DNA of 64,000 nucleotides from Gluconobacter potus (GCF_015244705.1 NZ_JABCQF010000003.1:244782-308781); one strand, 5' to 3'; shown: positions 34,861-44,169, numbered from the stretch's first letter. The notes: generated by a model not told the origin, from the sequence alone. Numbers and translations: made by a program.

Positions 34861-37284
34861 GTGCAGTCAGACCTGGGACGATACCTGTTATCCGGCGTTG
34901 CGTTGATCGGCCTTCTGATCAGCCCTGCCCACGCCGAAACCACCGACCACGCCGACCATAAAACACGTCCGCATCGTTCGAATCATATCCGCACTGCGTC
35001 CCCCGCCCACCGGCCGCTTCCCTCCCCCCGCAAGCACACGGAAGTCAAATCCGGCTCCGAATCCATGACCGTTCATGTGCGCCGCAGAGGCTCCCACAGC
35101 GCGGAGGAAGTCGTGTCGCGCGAAACGATGGACCACTTCGTCGCCGGCACCAGCCCGATGCAGATTCTCGCCCTGACGACACCGGGCGCGAACTTCGCAT
35201 CCGATGACGCCTTCGGTCTCGATACGGTCGCAAACACCCTGTACGTCCGTGGCTTCAACCAGACCCAGCTCGGCGTCTCGCTCGACGGCATCCCGATGGG
35301 CGGCCAGGGCTTCCACAACTGGAACGGCCTCGGAGTCGACCAGATGGAAATCCAGGAAAACATCACCAGCCTGACCATGTCCCAGGGCGCAGGCGCGCTG
35401 GATACCCCCTCGGCCCAGACCCTCGGCGGCGCCATCACCTTCACCTCCTCGGACCCGTCCGACAAGGCAGGCGGCCAGATCAGCCAGCTCTTCGGCAGCT
35501 ATAACGGTTTCAGGACCTATGGCCGGGTAGACAGCGGCAAGCTGAACTCCAGCGGCACGAAGTTCTATGCCGCCTATGCCCGCACCGATCAGGATCTGTG
35601 GAAAGGCTATGGCGACCAGCAGGAACAGCAGGCCAATTTCAAACTGGTCCAGCCCGTCGGCGACCGCGGCAAGATCACGGCCGTCTTCGACTACTCGAAC
35701 TTCGAGCAGTACAACTATCTCGGCCTGACCAAGAACATGTGGCAGAAGATGGGACGCAACACGACCTATCTGAAACCCAATTACGAACTCGCCAAGCAGT
35801 ACGCCTATTACGCCCAGAACGGCGGCGTCCCCGCCGGGCTCGAAGGTGTGCTCTCCAATGACGAAATCGGCGATTACGCCTATGACGGCACCCAGACCCA
35901 GAGAAACTATCTCTCGGCCATCACGGGTGAATTCCAGCTTTTCCCGAACGTCACGTCCAAAACGATCGCCTACGCGCATGTCTCGAACGGCGATTACAGC
36001 GCAACCAACCCGTTTCTGACCTCGCCGACCTCACAGGTCCCGATGGCCATGGAAACCGGCCATCCTGACGTCCGCCGTCTGGGCTTCGTCCAGAACTTCG
36101 ACATCCATGCAGGCCACAACAACGACATCAAGACCGGCATCTGGTACGAAAACGACCGCTTCAACTACCCGATGATGATGTACGAAGACGGCGTCAACAC
36201 GCCGCATTCCTCCATCGCCGACTTCAAGAACGGCACCACCTGGTGGTCGGACTCCTTCAACACCAACACGTTCCAGTTCTACCTGCAGGACACTTACCAG
36301 ATCATTCCGGGCATGACCGTTGAAGCAGGCTTCCGCTCCCTGCTGCAGACAACCCACGGCGGGACCAGCGTCGACAATACAGCCTCACTTTCCGACTGGG
36401 GCGTCTATTACAGCCATCCCGCCTCCGGCAGCCTGACCGCAGCCAATGCGTTCCTTCCGCATTTCAACTTTGACTACCACTTCCTCAATCAGCACGAAGT
36501 CTATTTCGACATTGCCGAAAACATGCGCGCCTATGACTACTCGGCCCAGAGTTCCAGTGGCTCCGCATGGTCAGGTCTTGGGAGCGCATCCAACCCCGCA
36601 CAGACCGTCTTTGACGAAAACAAGAAATCCCTGCGCCCCGAGCGGACCTGGAACTATGTGGTCGGCTACCGCTTCAACTCCCACTTCTTCTCTGGAAGCG
36701 CGGACTTCTACCATACCGATTATTACAACCGCCTCGCAGCCATCACGAGCGGCTCAACGGGCAACACCTACAGTTCGTTCATGAATGTGGGTCGTGAAAC
36801 CATGAACGGCGCAGACGTCGCAGGCACGCTCCGCCCCCTGCCCGGTCTGGCCATCACCAACAGCTTCAGCTGGAACGACGCCACCTATGAAGACACGCAC
36901 CTGCCCTATAACGGCGGTTACGTGAGCATCAAGGGCAAGCATCAGGTCTACTACCCGAAGTTCATGTACAAAGCTGACGTGAGCTACACCTGGCACCACG
37001 CAACCTTCAACTTCAACACGACGTACACAAGCGCGCGTCAGATGACCTACACCAACGATGAGCAGATTCCGGCCTACTGGACATCAAACCTCAACGTTGC
37101 CTACGATTTCGGCAAGGTCGGTTTCGCCCAGAAGCTGAAGACCTCCTTCGGAATTACCAACCTCTACAACCAGAACTATATCGGCGGCGTCTATGGCGCA
37201 GCCTCGGTCGCTGGTGACGACAACGCAAACCTGTTCGTCGCAGCCCCGCGCGAGTTCTTCGGAACGATCGCAGCCCAGTTCTGA
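34861..37284 (+). CDS. TonB-dependent outer-membrane receptor (upstream of glucose dehydrogenase)
   Basis: The 807-residue receptor starts at GTG 34861 and has a signal peptide ending near SPAHA (residue 25). A His-rich linker follows (about nine His between residues 28 and 60). The plug domain has SGSESMTVHVRRRGSHSAEEVVSRE (TonB-box region), NTLYVRGFNQTQLGVSLDGIPMG near 130, and LGGAITFTS near 188. A 22-strand barrel follows, with many Tyr/Trp strands, and the C-terminal strand ends ...REFFGTIAAQF with terminal Phe. TonB receptors import scarce large ligands such as siderophores, cofactors or sugars. Position just upstream of gcd suggests, without proof, a ligand needed for PQQ-dependent oxidation. 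Confidence 0.9.
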   Translation: MQSDLGRYLLSGVALIGLLISPAHAETTDHADHKTRPHRSNHIRTASPAHRPLPSPRKHTEVKSGSESMTVHVRRRGSHSAEEVVSRETMDHFVAGTSPMQILALTTPGANFASDDAFGLDTVANTLYVRGFNQTQLGVSLDGIPMGGQGFHNWNGLGVDQMEIQENITSLTMSQGAGALDTPSAQTLGGAITFTSSDPSDKAGGQISQLFGSYNGFRTYGRVDSGKLNSSGTKFYAAYARTDQDLWKGYGDQQEQQANFKLVQPVGDRGKITAVFDYSNFEQYNYLGLTKNMWQKMGRNTTYLKPNYELAKQYAYYAQNGGVPAGLEGVLSNDEIGDYAYDGTQTQRNYLSAITGEFQLFPNVTSKTIAYAHVSNGDYSATNPFLTSPTSQVPMAMETGHPDVRRLGFVQNFDIHAGHNNDIKTGIWYENDRFNYPMMMYEDGVNTPHSSIADFKNGTTWWSDSFNTNTFQFYLQDTYQIIPGMTVEAGFRSLLQTTHGGTSVDNTASLSDWGVYYSHPASGSLTAANAFLPHFNFDYHFLNQHEVYFDIAENMRAYDYSAQSSSGSAWSGLGSASNPAQTVFDENKKSLRPERTWNYVVGYRFNSHFFSGSADFYHTDYYNRLAAITSGSTGNTYSSFMNVGRETMNGADVAGTLRPLPGLAITNSFSWNDATYEDTHLPYNGGYVSIKGKHQVYYPKFMYKADVSYTWHHATFNFNTTYTSARQMTYTNDEQIPAYWTSNLNVAYDFGKVGFAQKLKTSFGITNLYNQNYIGGVYGAASVAGDDNANLFVAAPREFFGTIAAQF

Positions 37285-37296
37285 TCCGAACTCCAC

Positions 37297-37325
37297 GATC
37301 CGGTACCCCTCAGGGGCGCCGGATC
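37297..37325 (+). terminator. GC-rich hairpin after the first TonB receptor, weak terminator candidate
   Basis: GATCCGG at 37297-37303 pairs with CCGGATC at 37319-37325, and CCCC at 37306-37309 pairs with GGGG at 37313-37316, around a TCA loop. No T tract follows, so terminator activity would need Rho or be weak. It lies 12 bases after the receptor stop. Confidence 0.4.
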
Positions 37326-37361
37326 CGGCCGGCCGGTCAGCCCCTCACATAACGACAAAAC

Positions 37362-37384
37362 ATATCACATACATATTGTGATAT
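37362..37384. promoter_or_regulatory. Palindrome upstream of glucose dehydrogenase, candidate operator
   Basis: ATATCACA at 37362-37369 mirrors TGTGATAT at 37377-37384 with a 7-base centre. It lies in the very AT-rich 37345-37440 stretch, about 180 bases before the gcd start, where its promoter is expected. The 37285-37562 spacer (278 bases) holds nothing else that I recognise apart from the GC-rich hairpin near its left end. Confidence 0.4.
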
Positions 37385-37562
37385 TATGTTTACATCTCCG
37401 TTATATATACTCATGATAATGTTATATTTAACATAAGCGCAGACATGCCATTCATCGCACTGATCAATCCTGATCCAAGGATTCCAGTACGATGGACACC
37501 CGATCACCTCGTCTTTCCTTCTGCGGCGACATGGCGCTTCCCACAAGCGGAGACGCCCTCCA

Positions 37563-39929
37563 ATGAACAGCGCGCCCCGCATCCTTCCAATGATCATCGG
37601 ACTTCTCGGCGCCCTCATGGCCGCCTTCCTGATCATCGAAGGCCTCCACCTCATCATCCTCGGCGGCTCGTGGTTCTACACCCTCGCCGGCATCGCGCTG
37701 GCGGCCAGCAGCGTCTACATGATCCGTCGCAACATCCTCTCGACATGGATCGCCCTCGGCCTCCTGCTCGCCACCGTTCTGTGGTCGCTCGCCGAAGTCG
37801 GCACCAGCTTCTGGCCCAGCTTCTCCCGCCTGATCGTGTTCCTGTGCGTCGCCCTGATCGCGACCCTCATGGCGCCCTGGCTCAGCGGCCCCGGCCGGCG
37901 CTACTTCACCCGCCCCGTCACAGGCGCCACCTCCGGCGCTCTCGGCGCCATCATCGTGGCCTTCCTCGCCGGCATGTTCCAGGTCCACCCGACCATCGCC
38001 CCGCAGGACACCACCCACCCGCAGGACACGGCGTCCGCAAACGAACCTGATCAGACCGGCCATGACTGGCCCGCCTATGGCCGCACGGCGTCCGGCACGC
38101 GCTACGCCAGCTTCACGCAGATCAACCGCGACAATGTCAGCAAGCTCCGCGTCGCCTGGACCTACCGCACCGGCGACATGGCGCTGAACGGCGCCGAGTT
38201 CCAGGGCACCCCCATCAAGATCGGCGACACGGTTTATATCTGCTCACCCCACAACATCGTCTCGGCCCTCGACCCCGACACCGGCACGGAAAAGTGGAAG
38301 TTCGACCCCCACGCCCAGACAAAAGTCTGGCAGCGCTGCCGCGGCGTCGGCTACTGGCATGACAGCACGACCACGGACGCCAACGCGCCCTGCGCCTCGC
38401 GCATCGTCCTCACCACGATCGACGCCCGCCTCATCACCATCGACGCCCGCACCGGCCAGGCCTGCACGGACTTCGGAACGAACGGCAACGTCAATCTCCT
38501 GACCGGCCTCGGCCCGACAGCTCCCGGCTCCTACTACCCGACCGCCGCCCCCCTCGTGGCCGGTGACATCGTGGTCGTCGGCGGACGCATCGCCGATAAC
38601 GAGCGCACTGGCGAACCCTCCGGCGTTGTGCGCGGCTATGATGTCCGCACGGGCGCACAGGTCTGGGCCTGGGACGCCACCAACCCGCATCGCGGCACCA
38701 CACCGCTGGCTGACGGCGAGATCTACCCCGCCGAAACCCCCAACATGTGGGGCACCGCCAGCTACGATCCCAAACTCAACCTCGTGTTCTTCCCGCTCGG
38801 CAACCAGACTCCCGATTTCTGGGGCGGCGACCGCAGCAAGGCCTCGGATGAATACAACGACGCCTTCGTCGCCGTGGACGCCAAGACCGGCGACGAACGC
38901 TGGCACTTCCGCACCGCCAACCACGACCTCGTGGACTACGACGCCACCGCCCAGCCCATCCTGTACGACATTCCGGACGGCCATGGCGGCACCCGCCCGG
39001 CGATCATCGCCATGACCAAGCGCGGCCAGATCTTCGTGCTCGACCGCCGCGACGGCACCCCGATCGTCCCCGTGGAAATGCGCAAAGTCCCGCAGGACGG
39101 CGCACCGGAACACCAGTACCTCGCCCCCGAACAGCCCTATTCCGCCCTCTCCATCGGAACAGAGCGCCTGAAACCCAGCGACATGTGGGGCGGCACGATC
39201 TTCGACCAGCTCCTGTGCCGCATCCAGTTCGCCTCCTACCGCTATGAAGGCGAGTTCACCCCCGTCAACGAAAAGCAGGCCACCATCATCTATCCGGGCT
39301 ATTACGGCGGCATCAACTGGGGCGGCGGCGCCGTGGATGAAAGCACCGGAACGCTGCTGGTCAACGACATCCGCATGGCCCAGTGGGGCAAGTTCATGAA
39401 GCAGGAAGAAGCCCGTCGCAGCGGCTTCAAACCCAGCTCGGAAGGTGAATATTCCGAACAGAAAGGCACCCCCTGGGGCGTCGTCCGCTCGATGTTCTTC
39501 TCCCCCGCCGGTCTTCCCTGCGTAAAACCGCCCTATGGCACGATGAACGCCATCGACCTGCGCAGCGGCAAGGTCAAATGGAGCATGCCACTCGGCACGA
39601 TCCAGGACATGCCCATCCACGGCATGGTCCCCGGCCTCGCCATTCCGCTCGGAATGCCGACCATGAGTGGCCCGCTGGCCACGCATACCGGCCTGGTGTT
39701 CTTCTCCGGCACGCTCGACAACTACGTCCGCGCGCTCAACACCGACACCGGCGAAGTCGTCTGGAAAGCCCGTCTCCCCGTCGCGTCACAGGCCGCTCCC
39801 ATGAGCTACATGTCCGACAAGACCGGCAAACAGTACATCGTCGTCACCGCAGGCGGCCTGACCCGCTCCGGCGTCGACAAAAACCGCGGCGATTACGTCA
39901 TCGCCTACGCCCTCCCCTCCGAAGAATAA
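37563..39929 (+). CDS. gcd: Membrane-bound PQQ-dependent D-glucose dehydrogenase
   Basis: Gcd oxidises glucose to gluconolactone on the periplasmic face and passes electrons to ubiquinone; it drives the incomplete sugar oxidation typical of Gluconobacter. The 788-residue product has five N-terminal membrane helices (about residues 7-145). A PQQ eight-bladed propeller begins DWPAYGRTASGTRYASFTQINRDNVSKLRVAWTYRTGD near 165. Further motifs are RCRGVGYW, NTCF-like loop replaced by PCASRI, PHRGTTPLADGEIYPAETPNMWG, GDERWHFRTANHDLVDYD near 455, FVLDRRDGTPIVPVE, and GAVDESTGTLLVNDI. Length is close to the 800 of known membrane glucose dehydrogenases. A strong terminator follows; a TonB receptor lies on each side. 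Confidence 0.95.
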   Translation: MNSAPRILPMIIGLLGALMAAFLIIEGLHLIILGGSWFYTLAGIALAASSVYMIRRNILSTWIALGLLLATVLWSLAEVGTSFWPSFSRLIVFLCVALIATLMAPWLSGPGRRYFTRPVTGATSGALGAIIVAFLAGMFQVHPTIAPQDTTHPQDTASANEPDQTGHDWPAYGRTASGTRYASFTQINRDNVSKLRVAWTYRTGDMALNGAEFQGTPIKIGDTVYICSPHNIVSALDPDTGTEKWKFDPHAQTKVWQRCRGVGYWHDSTTTDANAPCASRIVLTTIDARLITIDARTGQACTDFGTNGNVNLLTGLGPTAPGSYYPTAAPLVAGDIVVVGGRIADNERTGEPSGVVRGYDVRTGAQVWAWDATNPHRGTTPLADGEIYPAETPNMWGTASYDPKLNLVFFPLGNQTPDFWGGDRSKASDEYNDAFVAVDAKTGDERWHFRTANHDLVDYDATAQPILYDIPDGHGGTRPAIIAMTKRGQIFVLDRRDGTPIVPVEMRKVPQDGAPEHQYLAPEQPYSALSIGTERLKPSDMWGGTIFDQLLCRIQFASYRYEGEFTPVNEKQATIIYPGYYGGINWGGGAVDESTGTLLVNDIRMAQWGKFMKQEEARRSGFKPSSEGEYSEQKGTPWGVVRSMFFSPAGLPCVKPPYGTMNAIDLRSGKVKWSMPLGTIQDMPIHGMVPGLAIPLGMPTMSGPLATHTGLVFFSGTLDNYVRALNTDTGEVVWKARLPVASQAAPMSYMSDKTGKQYIVVTAGGLTRSGVDKNRGDYVIAYALPSEE

Positions 39930-39944
39930 GAGCACAGCAACAAG

Positions 39945-39981
39945 AAAAGGGGCGCTTCCCACAAAGGAAGCGCCCCTTTTT
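39945..39981 (+). terminator. Rho-independent terminator after gcd
   Basis: AAAAGGGGCGCTTCC at 39945-39959 pairs perfectly with GGAAGCGCCCCTTTT at 39966-39980 around a 6-base loop and ends in T5. A near copy occurs at 42746-42785. Confidence 0.92.
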
Positions 39982-40097
39982 CATGGCCTCAAACCCCATC
40001 GAACCCGGCAGGCACCTCTGCGAACATCCTGAGCGCTTCGACACCCATACTCCCAAAACTCAAAATATAATTCTTGAGAGACAATCGGTTACTTAAG

Positions 40098-40149
40098 AAA
40101 GGAAACATGTATCCGAATAATTCAAAACGAATCCAAAAGGAAACATGTA
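40098..40149. repeat. Two direct copies of a 14-base sequence upstream of the second TonB receptor
   Basis: AAAGGAAACATGTA occurs at 40098-40111 and again at 40136-40149, 38 bases apart, and each copy contains the palindrome ACATGT. They sit 125-176 bases before the receptor start in an AT-rich gap (39982-40273) that holds no gene; the only other item in the 39930-40273 spacer is the gcd terminator. Confidence 0.6.
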
Positions 40150-40273
40150 AGTATATTTTATTTCATCATCAAACTGTAATAACAAAAATAAATCGTCCGT
40201 GATAACTGCATTTCCGGGAAGTGCTCATACAGGGCCATCATAACCAGCCATCTTCCAAGGATTTATCACGACG

Positions 40274-42703
40274 ATGAGATCTCGTTACTATCTCTGCGCC
40301 ACGACCGCTCTGGCCTTAAGCGTTTCCTCCGCTTTCGCCCAGTCTGCCGTCGCGCCACAGTCCAAGAGCCACCGTCACACACAAACCCATAAATCCGCTG
40401 CACCAAAAGAAGATGGCCCGTCCATGATGGGCTCCACCTCGCCAACAGATGAAGCCCGATCCGAAACCGTCCGTGTCCAAGGCAGCCGCCGGTCATCGCC
40501 CGGCGCAGGTCTGATGGTTCACGAAGATGCGGCAAAATCCCGCTCGACCGTGACACAGGACTTCATTTCCAAACAGACGCCAGGCGTCAACCCGATGCAG
40601 CTCATTGCAATGCTGCCAGGTGTGAACACCACCTCCGTCGATCCACTCGGCCTCAATGGCGGCAACATGACCATGCGCGGCCTGAATGCCAGCCAGATCG
40701 GCTTCACGCTGGAAGGTTTCCCGATCAACGACATCGGAAACTACGCCGTCTATCCGCAGGAAATCGTAGACTCCGAGAACCTCCGCTCCATCAATGTCGA
40801 GCAGGGCTCCGCAGATCTGGACAGCCCGCATATCAGCGCATCCGGCGGTGCCGTGAACATGTATCTGCTCGATCCGAAGGACCATTTCGGCGGCCATCTG
40901 GATGGAACATACGGCAGTTACAATTCCCGTCGCATTTTCGGACGCATGGACACGGGAAAGATCGGCAACACCAACCTCAAGGGCTACGTATCCTTCTCCG
41001 CAGCCCATGAAGATTCATGGCGTGGCCCCGGCTCCCAGCGAAAGCTGCACGGCGAAACGAAATGGGTCAATGAATGGGGTCAGGGCAACCGGATTTCCCT
41101 CGCAATTGTCGGCAACCAGAGCAACAGCACCCTCTTCCCGTCCATGTCGCTGGCAAACTGGAAGAAATACGGCGTCAACTATACCTATACCGGCAAGTGG
41201 AACCCCAGCAGCCCCAGTACCAATTACTACAAGCTGCACCAGAACCCCTTTACAAACATCTATGCCAGCGCCCCTTCGACATTCACACTGACCGACCACC
41301 TGACCCTCACGGAAACACCCTATTTCTGGTACGGCAACGGTAACGGCGGCGGCGCCTACAGCGAAAGCCTGTCCAGCCAGCAGTACGGGGCCCAAACGCT
41401 CTCTGCTTCCATCGGACAGTATAATTCATCCAATACGAAGAGCCTTCTGGTCTATAATCCCTCCAACACACAGACCTATCGCCCCGGCGCCGTCACCAAA
41501 CTGGCTCTGCATACGGGTGCAAACCGCCTGATGATCGGCTACTGGTTCGAGTACTCCAAGCAGCTCCAGACCAGCCCCTACAGCCTCGTCAACATGGCAA
41601 CAGGCACCCCGCTGGACGTCTATGGCGGCGGGACGAACATGGTCCTCTCCAACGGCGTCACGGCTGAATATCGTGACACCCTCACCCAGACCCGTATCCA
41701 CACCCTGTTCATCGATGACAGCCTCTCGCTGCTGAATAATCACCTGACGCTCGAGGCCGGACTGAAATACGCGATGGTCGCCAGACAGGGTCACAACTTC
41801 CTGCCAGATACCTCCACCGGCCCCTATATCAACGGAAGCTGGAACGAGCCTCTCCCCGCCGCATCCATCCGCTACAAGCTGAACAACGAAATCCAGCTCT
41901 TCGCATCGGGAACAACCAATTTCCGTATCCCGATGAACACGGCGCTCTACGACGCTGGTACATACACGTCCGGCTCAGGCTACAGCACCAAGGCCAACAC
42001 CAACATGAAACCGGAAATCTCGATTTCCGAAGAGGCCGGCATCCGCTATCAGGGCGCCCTCTTCAATGGAACATTGAGCTATTTCCACTACAATTTCACC
42101 AACCGCCTCTATTCCGAGACCGTCGTACAGTCTAACGGGGCCTACTACTCCACGAGCGTCAACGGTGGCAGCTCCCATGCCGATGGCGTCGATTTCGAAA
42201 TCGGAACGCGCCCCATCCTGTACCACCTCCGCCCCTATATTTCCGCGGAATATATTGACGCCCGAACCGACAGCAACGTCGCCGCTGGCGGCAGCACCAA
42301 TGATTATGTCCACAGTAAAGGAAAGTTCGCTCCCCAGACCGCAAAGGTTCAGGTGGCTTTCAACCTGGATTATGACGACGGCGCATTCTTCAGCGGCTTC
42401 GGACTGAAATATGTCGGCAAGCAGTACGCCACCTTCAATAACGACACCTCCATCCCGGGCTACGTCACGATGGATGTCCATGCAGGCTACCGCTTCCGGA
42501 ACTATGGCGTCCTGAAGAACCCTGTTCTCAAGCTCAACATCCAGAACATCACGAACAATCACTATCTTGGCTTCGTGAACGGAACCGCCTCAAACGGCAA
42601 AGCAACAACCGGCGTCTTCGGCTCCGCCATCGCCGCAGGAAGCACGACTTATTACGTCGCTTCACCTTTCTTCGTCGGCGGCAGCGCAAGCGTGGATTTC
42701 TGA
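40274..42703 (+). CDS. TonB-dependent outer-membrane receptor (downstream of glucose dehydrogenase)
   Basis: The 809-residue receptor has ATG at 40274 and a signal peptide ending near SAFAQS (residue 23). A His/Lys/Ser-rich linker (SKSHRHTQTHKS) follows. Plug-domain features are SETVRVQGSRRSSPGAG, NPMQLIAMLPGVN near 108, GGNMTMRGLNASQIGFTLEGFPIND near 130, and ISASGGAVNMYL near 188. The barrel ends in ...SPFFVGGSASVDF with C-terminal Phe. It is a diverged paralogue of the receptor at 34861, sharing the plug layout and the His-containing linker. The transported ligand is not readable from sequence. A terminator nearly identical to that of gcd follows it. Confidence 0.9.
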   Translation: MRSRYYLCATTALALSVSSAFAQSAVAPQSKSHRHTQTHKSAAPKEDGPSMMGSTSPTDEARSETVRVQGSRRSSPGAGLMVHEDAAKSRSTVTQDFISKQTPGVNPMQLIAMLPGVNTTSVDPLGLNGGNMTMRGLNASQIGFTLEGFPINDIGNYAVYPQEIVDSENLRSINVEQGSADLDSPHISASGGAVNMYLLDPKDHFGGHLDGTYGSYNSRRIFGRMDTGKIGNTNLKGYVSFSAAHEDSWRGPGSQRKLHGETKWVNEWGQGNRISLAIVGNQSNSTLFPSMSLANWKKYGVNYTYTGKWNPSSPSTNYYKLHQNPFTNIYASAPSTFTLTDHLTLTETPYFWYGNGNGGGAYSESLSSQQYGAQTLSASIGQYNSSNTKSLLVYNPSNTQTYRPGAVTKLALHTGANRLMIGYWFEYSKQLQTSPYSLVNMATGTPLDVYGGGTNMVLSNGVTAEYRDTLTQTRIHTLFIDDSLSLLNNHLTLEAGLKYAMVARQGHNFLPDTSTGPYINGSWNEPLPAASIRYKLNNEIQLFASGTTNFRIPMNTALYDAGTYTSGSGYSTKANTNMKPEISISEEAGIRYQGALFNGTLSYFHYNFTNRLYSETVVQSNGAYYSTSVNGGSSHADGVDFEIGTRPILYHLRPYISAEYIDARTDSNVAAGGSTNDYVHSKGKFAPQTAKVQVAFNLDYDDGAFFSGFGLKYVGKQYATFNNDTSIPGYVTMDVHAGYRFRNYGVLKNPVLKLNIQNITNNHYLGFVNGTASNGKATTGVFGSAIAAGSTTYYVASPFFVGGSASVDF

Positions 42704-42745
42704 AGGCTTCGTGGCAGATCAAGCGCCACCCCAAGCCATGACCCA

Positions 42746-42785
42746 AAAAAAGGGGCGCTTCCCGCAAAGGAAGCGCCCCTTTTTC
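42746..42785. terminator. Rho-independent terminator between the second TonB receptor and the ABC1 kinase
   Basis: AAAAAGGGGCGCTTCC at 42747-42762 pairs with GGAAGCGCCCCTTTTT at 42769-42784. A-rich and T-rich flanks make it usable by both converging genes. Stem and most of the flank match the terminator at 39945-39981, including the following TTCA and the TCAAACCC sequence. Confidence 0.92.
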
Positions 42786-42799
42786 ACGACTTCAAACCC

Positions 42800-44161
42800 T
42801 CAGAGCGAAGACAGCGCCGGTGGCACCTTCGCCTTGGCCAGAGCCTCCTGCTGACGCTGGGCCAGCACGTTCACGTCGAAGCCCTCGATCAGCTCCTCGA
42901 ACATCCGGTGCCAGTTCAGCCGCGCCTCCAGACGCAGGAACGCACTCCCCAGCCCGATCGCCGAACGGTCCATCAGCACGAACTCACGCGGCAGCTTCAC
43001 ACCGCCCGTCCGCTTCAGTCCGTCATAGACCTTCTCCAGAACCTGCCGCGCCTCAGCCGGATCATTGCTCTCCTGCATGGAGCACACCCGGTCCGTCATC
43101 AGCGGCCGGTAGAAGAACCGCGCCCATTCATTCAGAATATTCGCCGTCTCGCGCGAAATGCCCTGGAAGCCCCACTTGCTATACGCATGGAACGCCAGTT
43201 CCTCGTTGTTCTCCCGCAGCGCCGTGAACAGATCAATGACCCCTTCCACAAAGCGCGGCGAAAAGATCCGAACAGCCCCGAAATCCAGCAGATTCAGGCC
43301 ATAATCGTCCCGCACGGTGAAATTGCCCATATGCGGGTCACCGTGAATGACACCATAGCGATAAACCGGCGTGTACCAGGCCTTGAACAGCGCCGTCGCC
43401 ATCGCGTTCCGGTCTTCCTGGGGCAGGTTCTCGCCCAGGACGGTCCGCATGCTGCGTCCGCTCACCCAGTCCATCGTCAGCAGCCGCCCCGTGGACAGAG
43501 CCTCAACCGGAGCTGGCACCGTCACTTCGGGCGTATTCGCGAGCATGTCCCGATACAGCCGCAAATGACTCGCCTCACGCCGGTAATCCAGCTCTTCGCG
43601 CAGACGGTCCGCCAGCTCGGTATAAACCTCGTCCTGACGGATCGCCGTCTCGAACTGCCGGTAAATCCCCAGCGCCGCCCGGAACTGCCGCAGATCCGAA
43701 TCCACGGCCGCCTGCATGTCCGGATACTGCAGCTTGCACGCCACTTCGCGCCCGTCCGCCAGACGCGCCCGATGCACCTGCCCAAGCGATGCCGCCGCCA
43801 CGGCCTCATGACTGAAGGAGCGGAAATGCTTTTCCCATCCAGCGCCAAGCTCGGCCTGCATGCGACGGCGCACGAAGCTCCAGCCCATCGGCGGCGCATT
43901 GGACTGCAGATGCGCAAGCTCTTCCGCATATTCGTCAGGCAGAGCGCCAGGAATGGTCGAAAGGAGCTGGGCCGCCTTCATCAACGGCCCCTTGAGGTTT
44001 CCCAACGCCGACTTCAGGCCCTCTGCATGAACGCCCTTGTCCGTCTTGAAGCCCAGACGGCTGCCCGCCATCCGCGCCGCAATGCCGCCGACCGCGCCGG
44101 AGGTCCGCGCCATGCGACGCAGCTCCCCCATGAGGCCGGTGTTGTCGAGATCCCTCGCCAT
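42800..44161 (-). CDS. ABC1/UbiB-family atypical protein kinase-like protein
   Basis: The 453-residue protein belongs to the ABC1/ADCK/UbiB family, ATPases linked to ubiquinone synthesis and lipid transport. It has the KxGQ-like motif at residues 62-66 (MKAAQLLS) and the A-rich loop AAASLGQVHRARLADGREVACKLQYP near residue 120 (ATP-binding Lys in ACKLQYP). The catalytic VIHGDPHMGNFTVRDD near 275 is followed by LNLLDFGAVR. A general ubiquinone role is likely, but this is not the ubiBD-operon UbiB because no membrane-anchoring C-terminal helices are seen. It starts 8 bases after the pepF-like gene on the same strand. Confidence 0.88.
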   Translation of the reverse strand: MARDLDNTGLMGELRRMARTSGAVGGIAARMAGSRLGFKTDKGVHAEGLKSALGNLKGPLMKAAQLLSTIPGALPDEYAEELAHLQSNAPPMGWSFVRRRMQAELGAGWEKHFRSFSHEAVAAASLGQVHRARLADGREVACKLQYPDMQAAVDSDLRQFRAALGIYRQFETAIRQDEVYTELADRLREELDYRREASHLRLYRDMLANTPEVTVPAPVEALSTGRLLTMDWVSGRSMRTVLGENLPQEDRNAMATALFKAWYTPVYRYGVIHGDPHMGNFTVRDDYGLNLLDFGAVRIFSPRFVEGVIDLFTALRENNEELAFHAYSKWGFQGISRETANILNEWARFFYRPLMTDRVCSMQESNDPAEARQVLEKVYDGLKRTGGVKLPREFVLMDRSAIGLGSAFLRLEARLNWHRMFEELIEGFDVNVLAQRQQEALAKAKVPPALSSL

Positions 44162-44169
44162 GATGCTCC

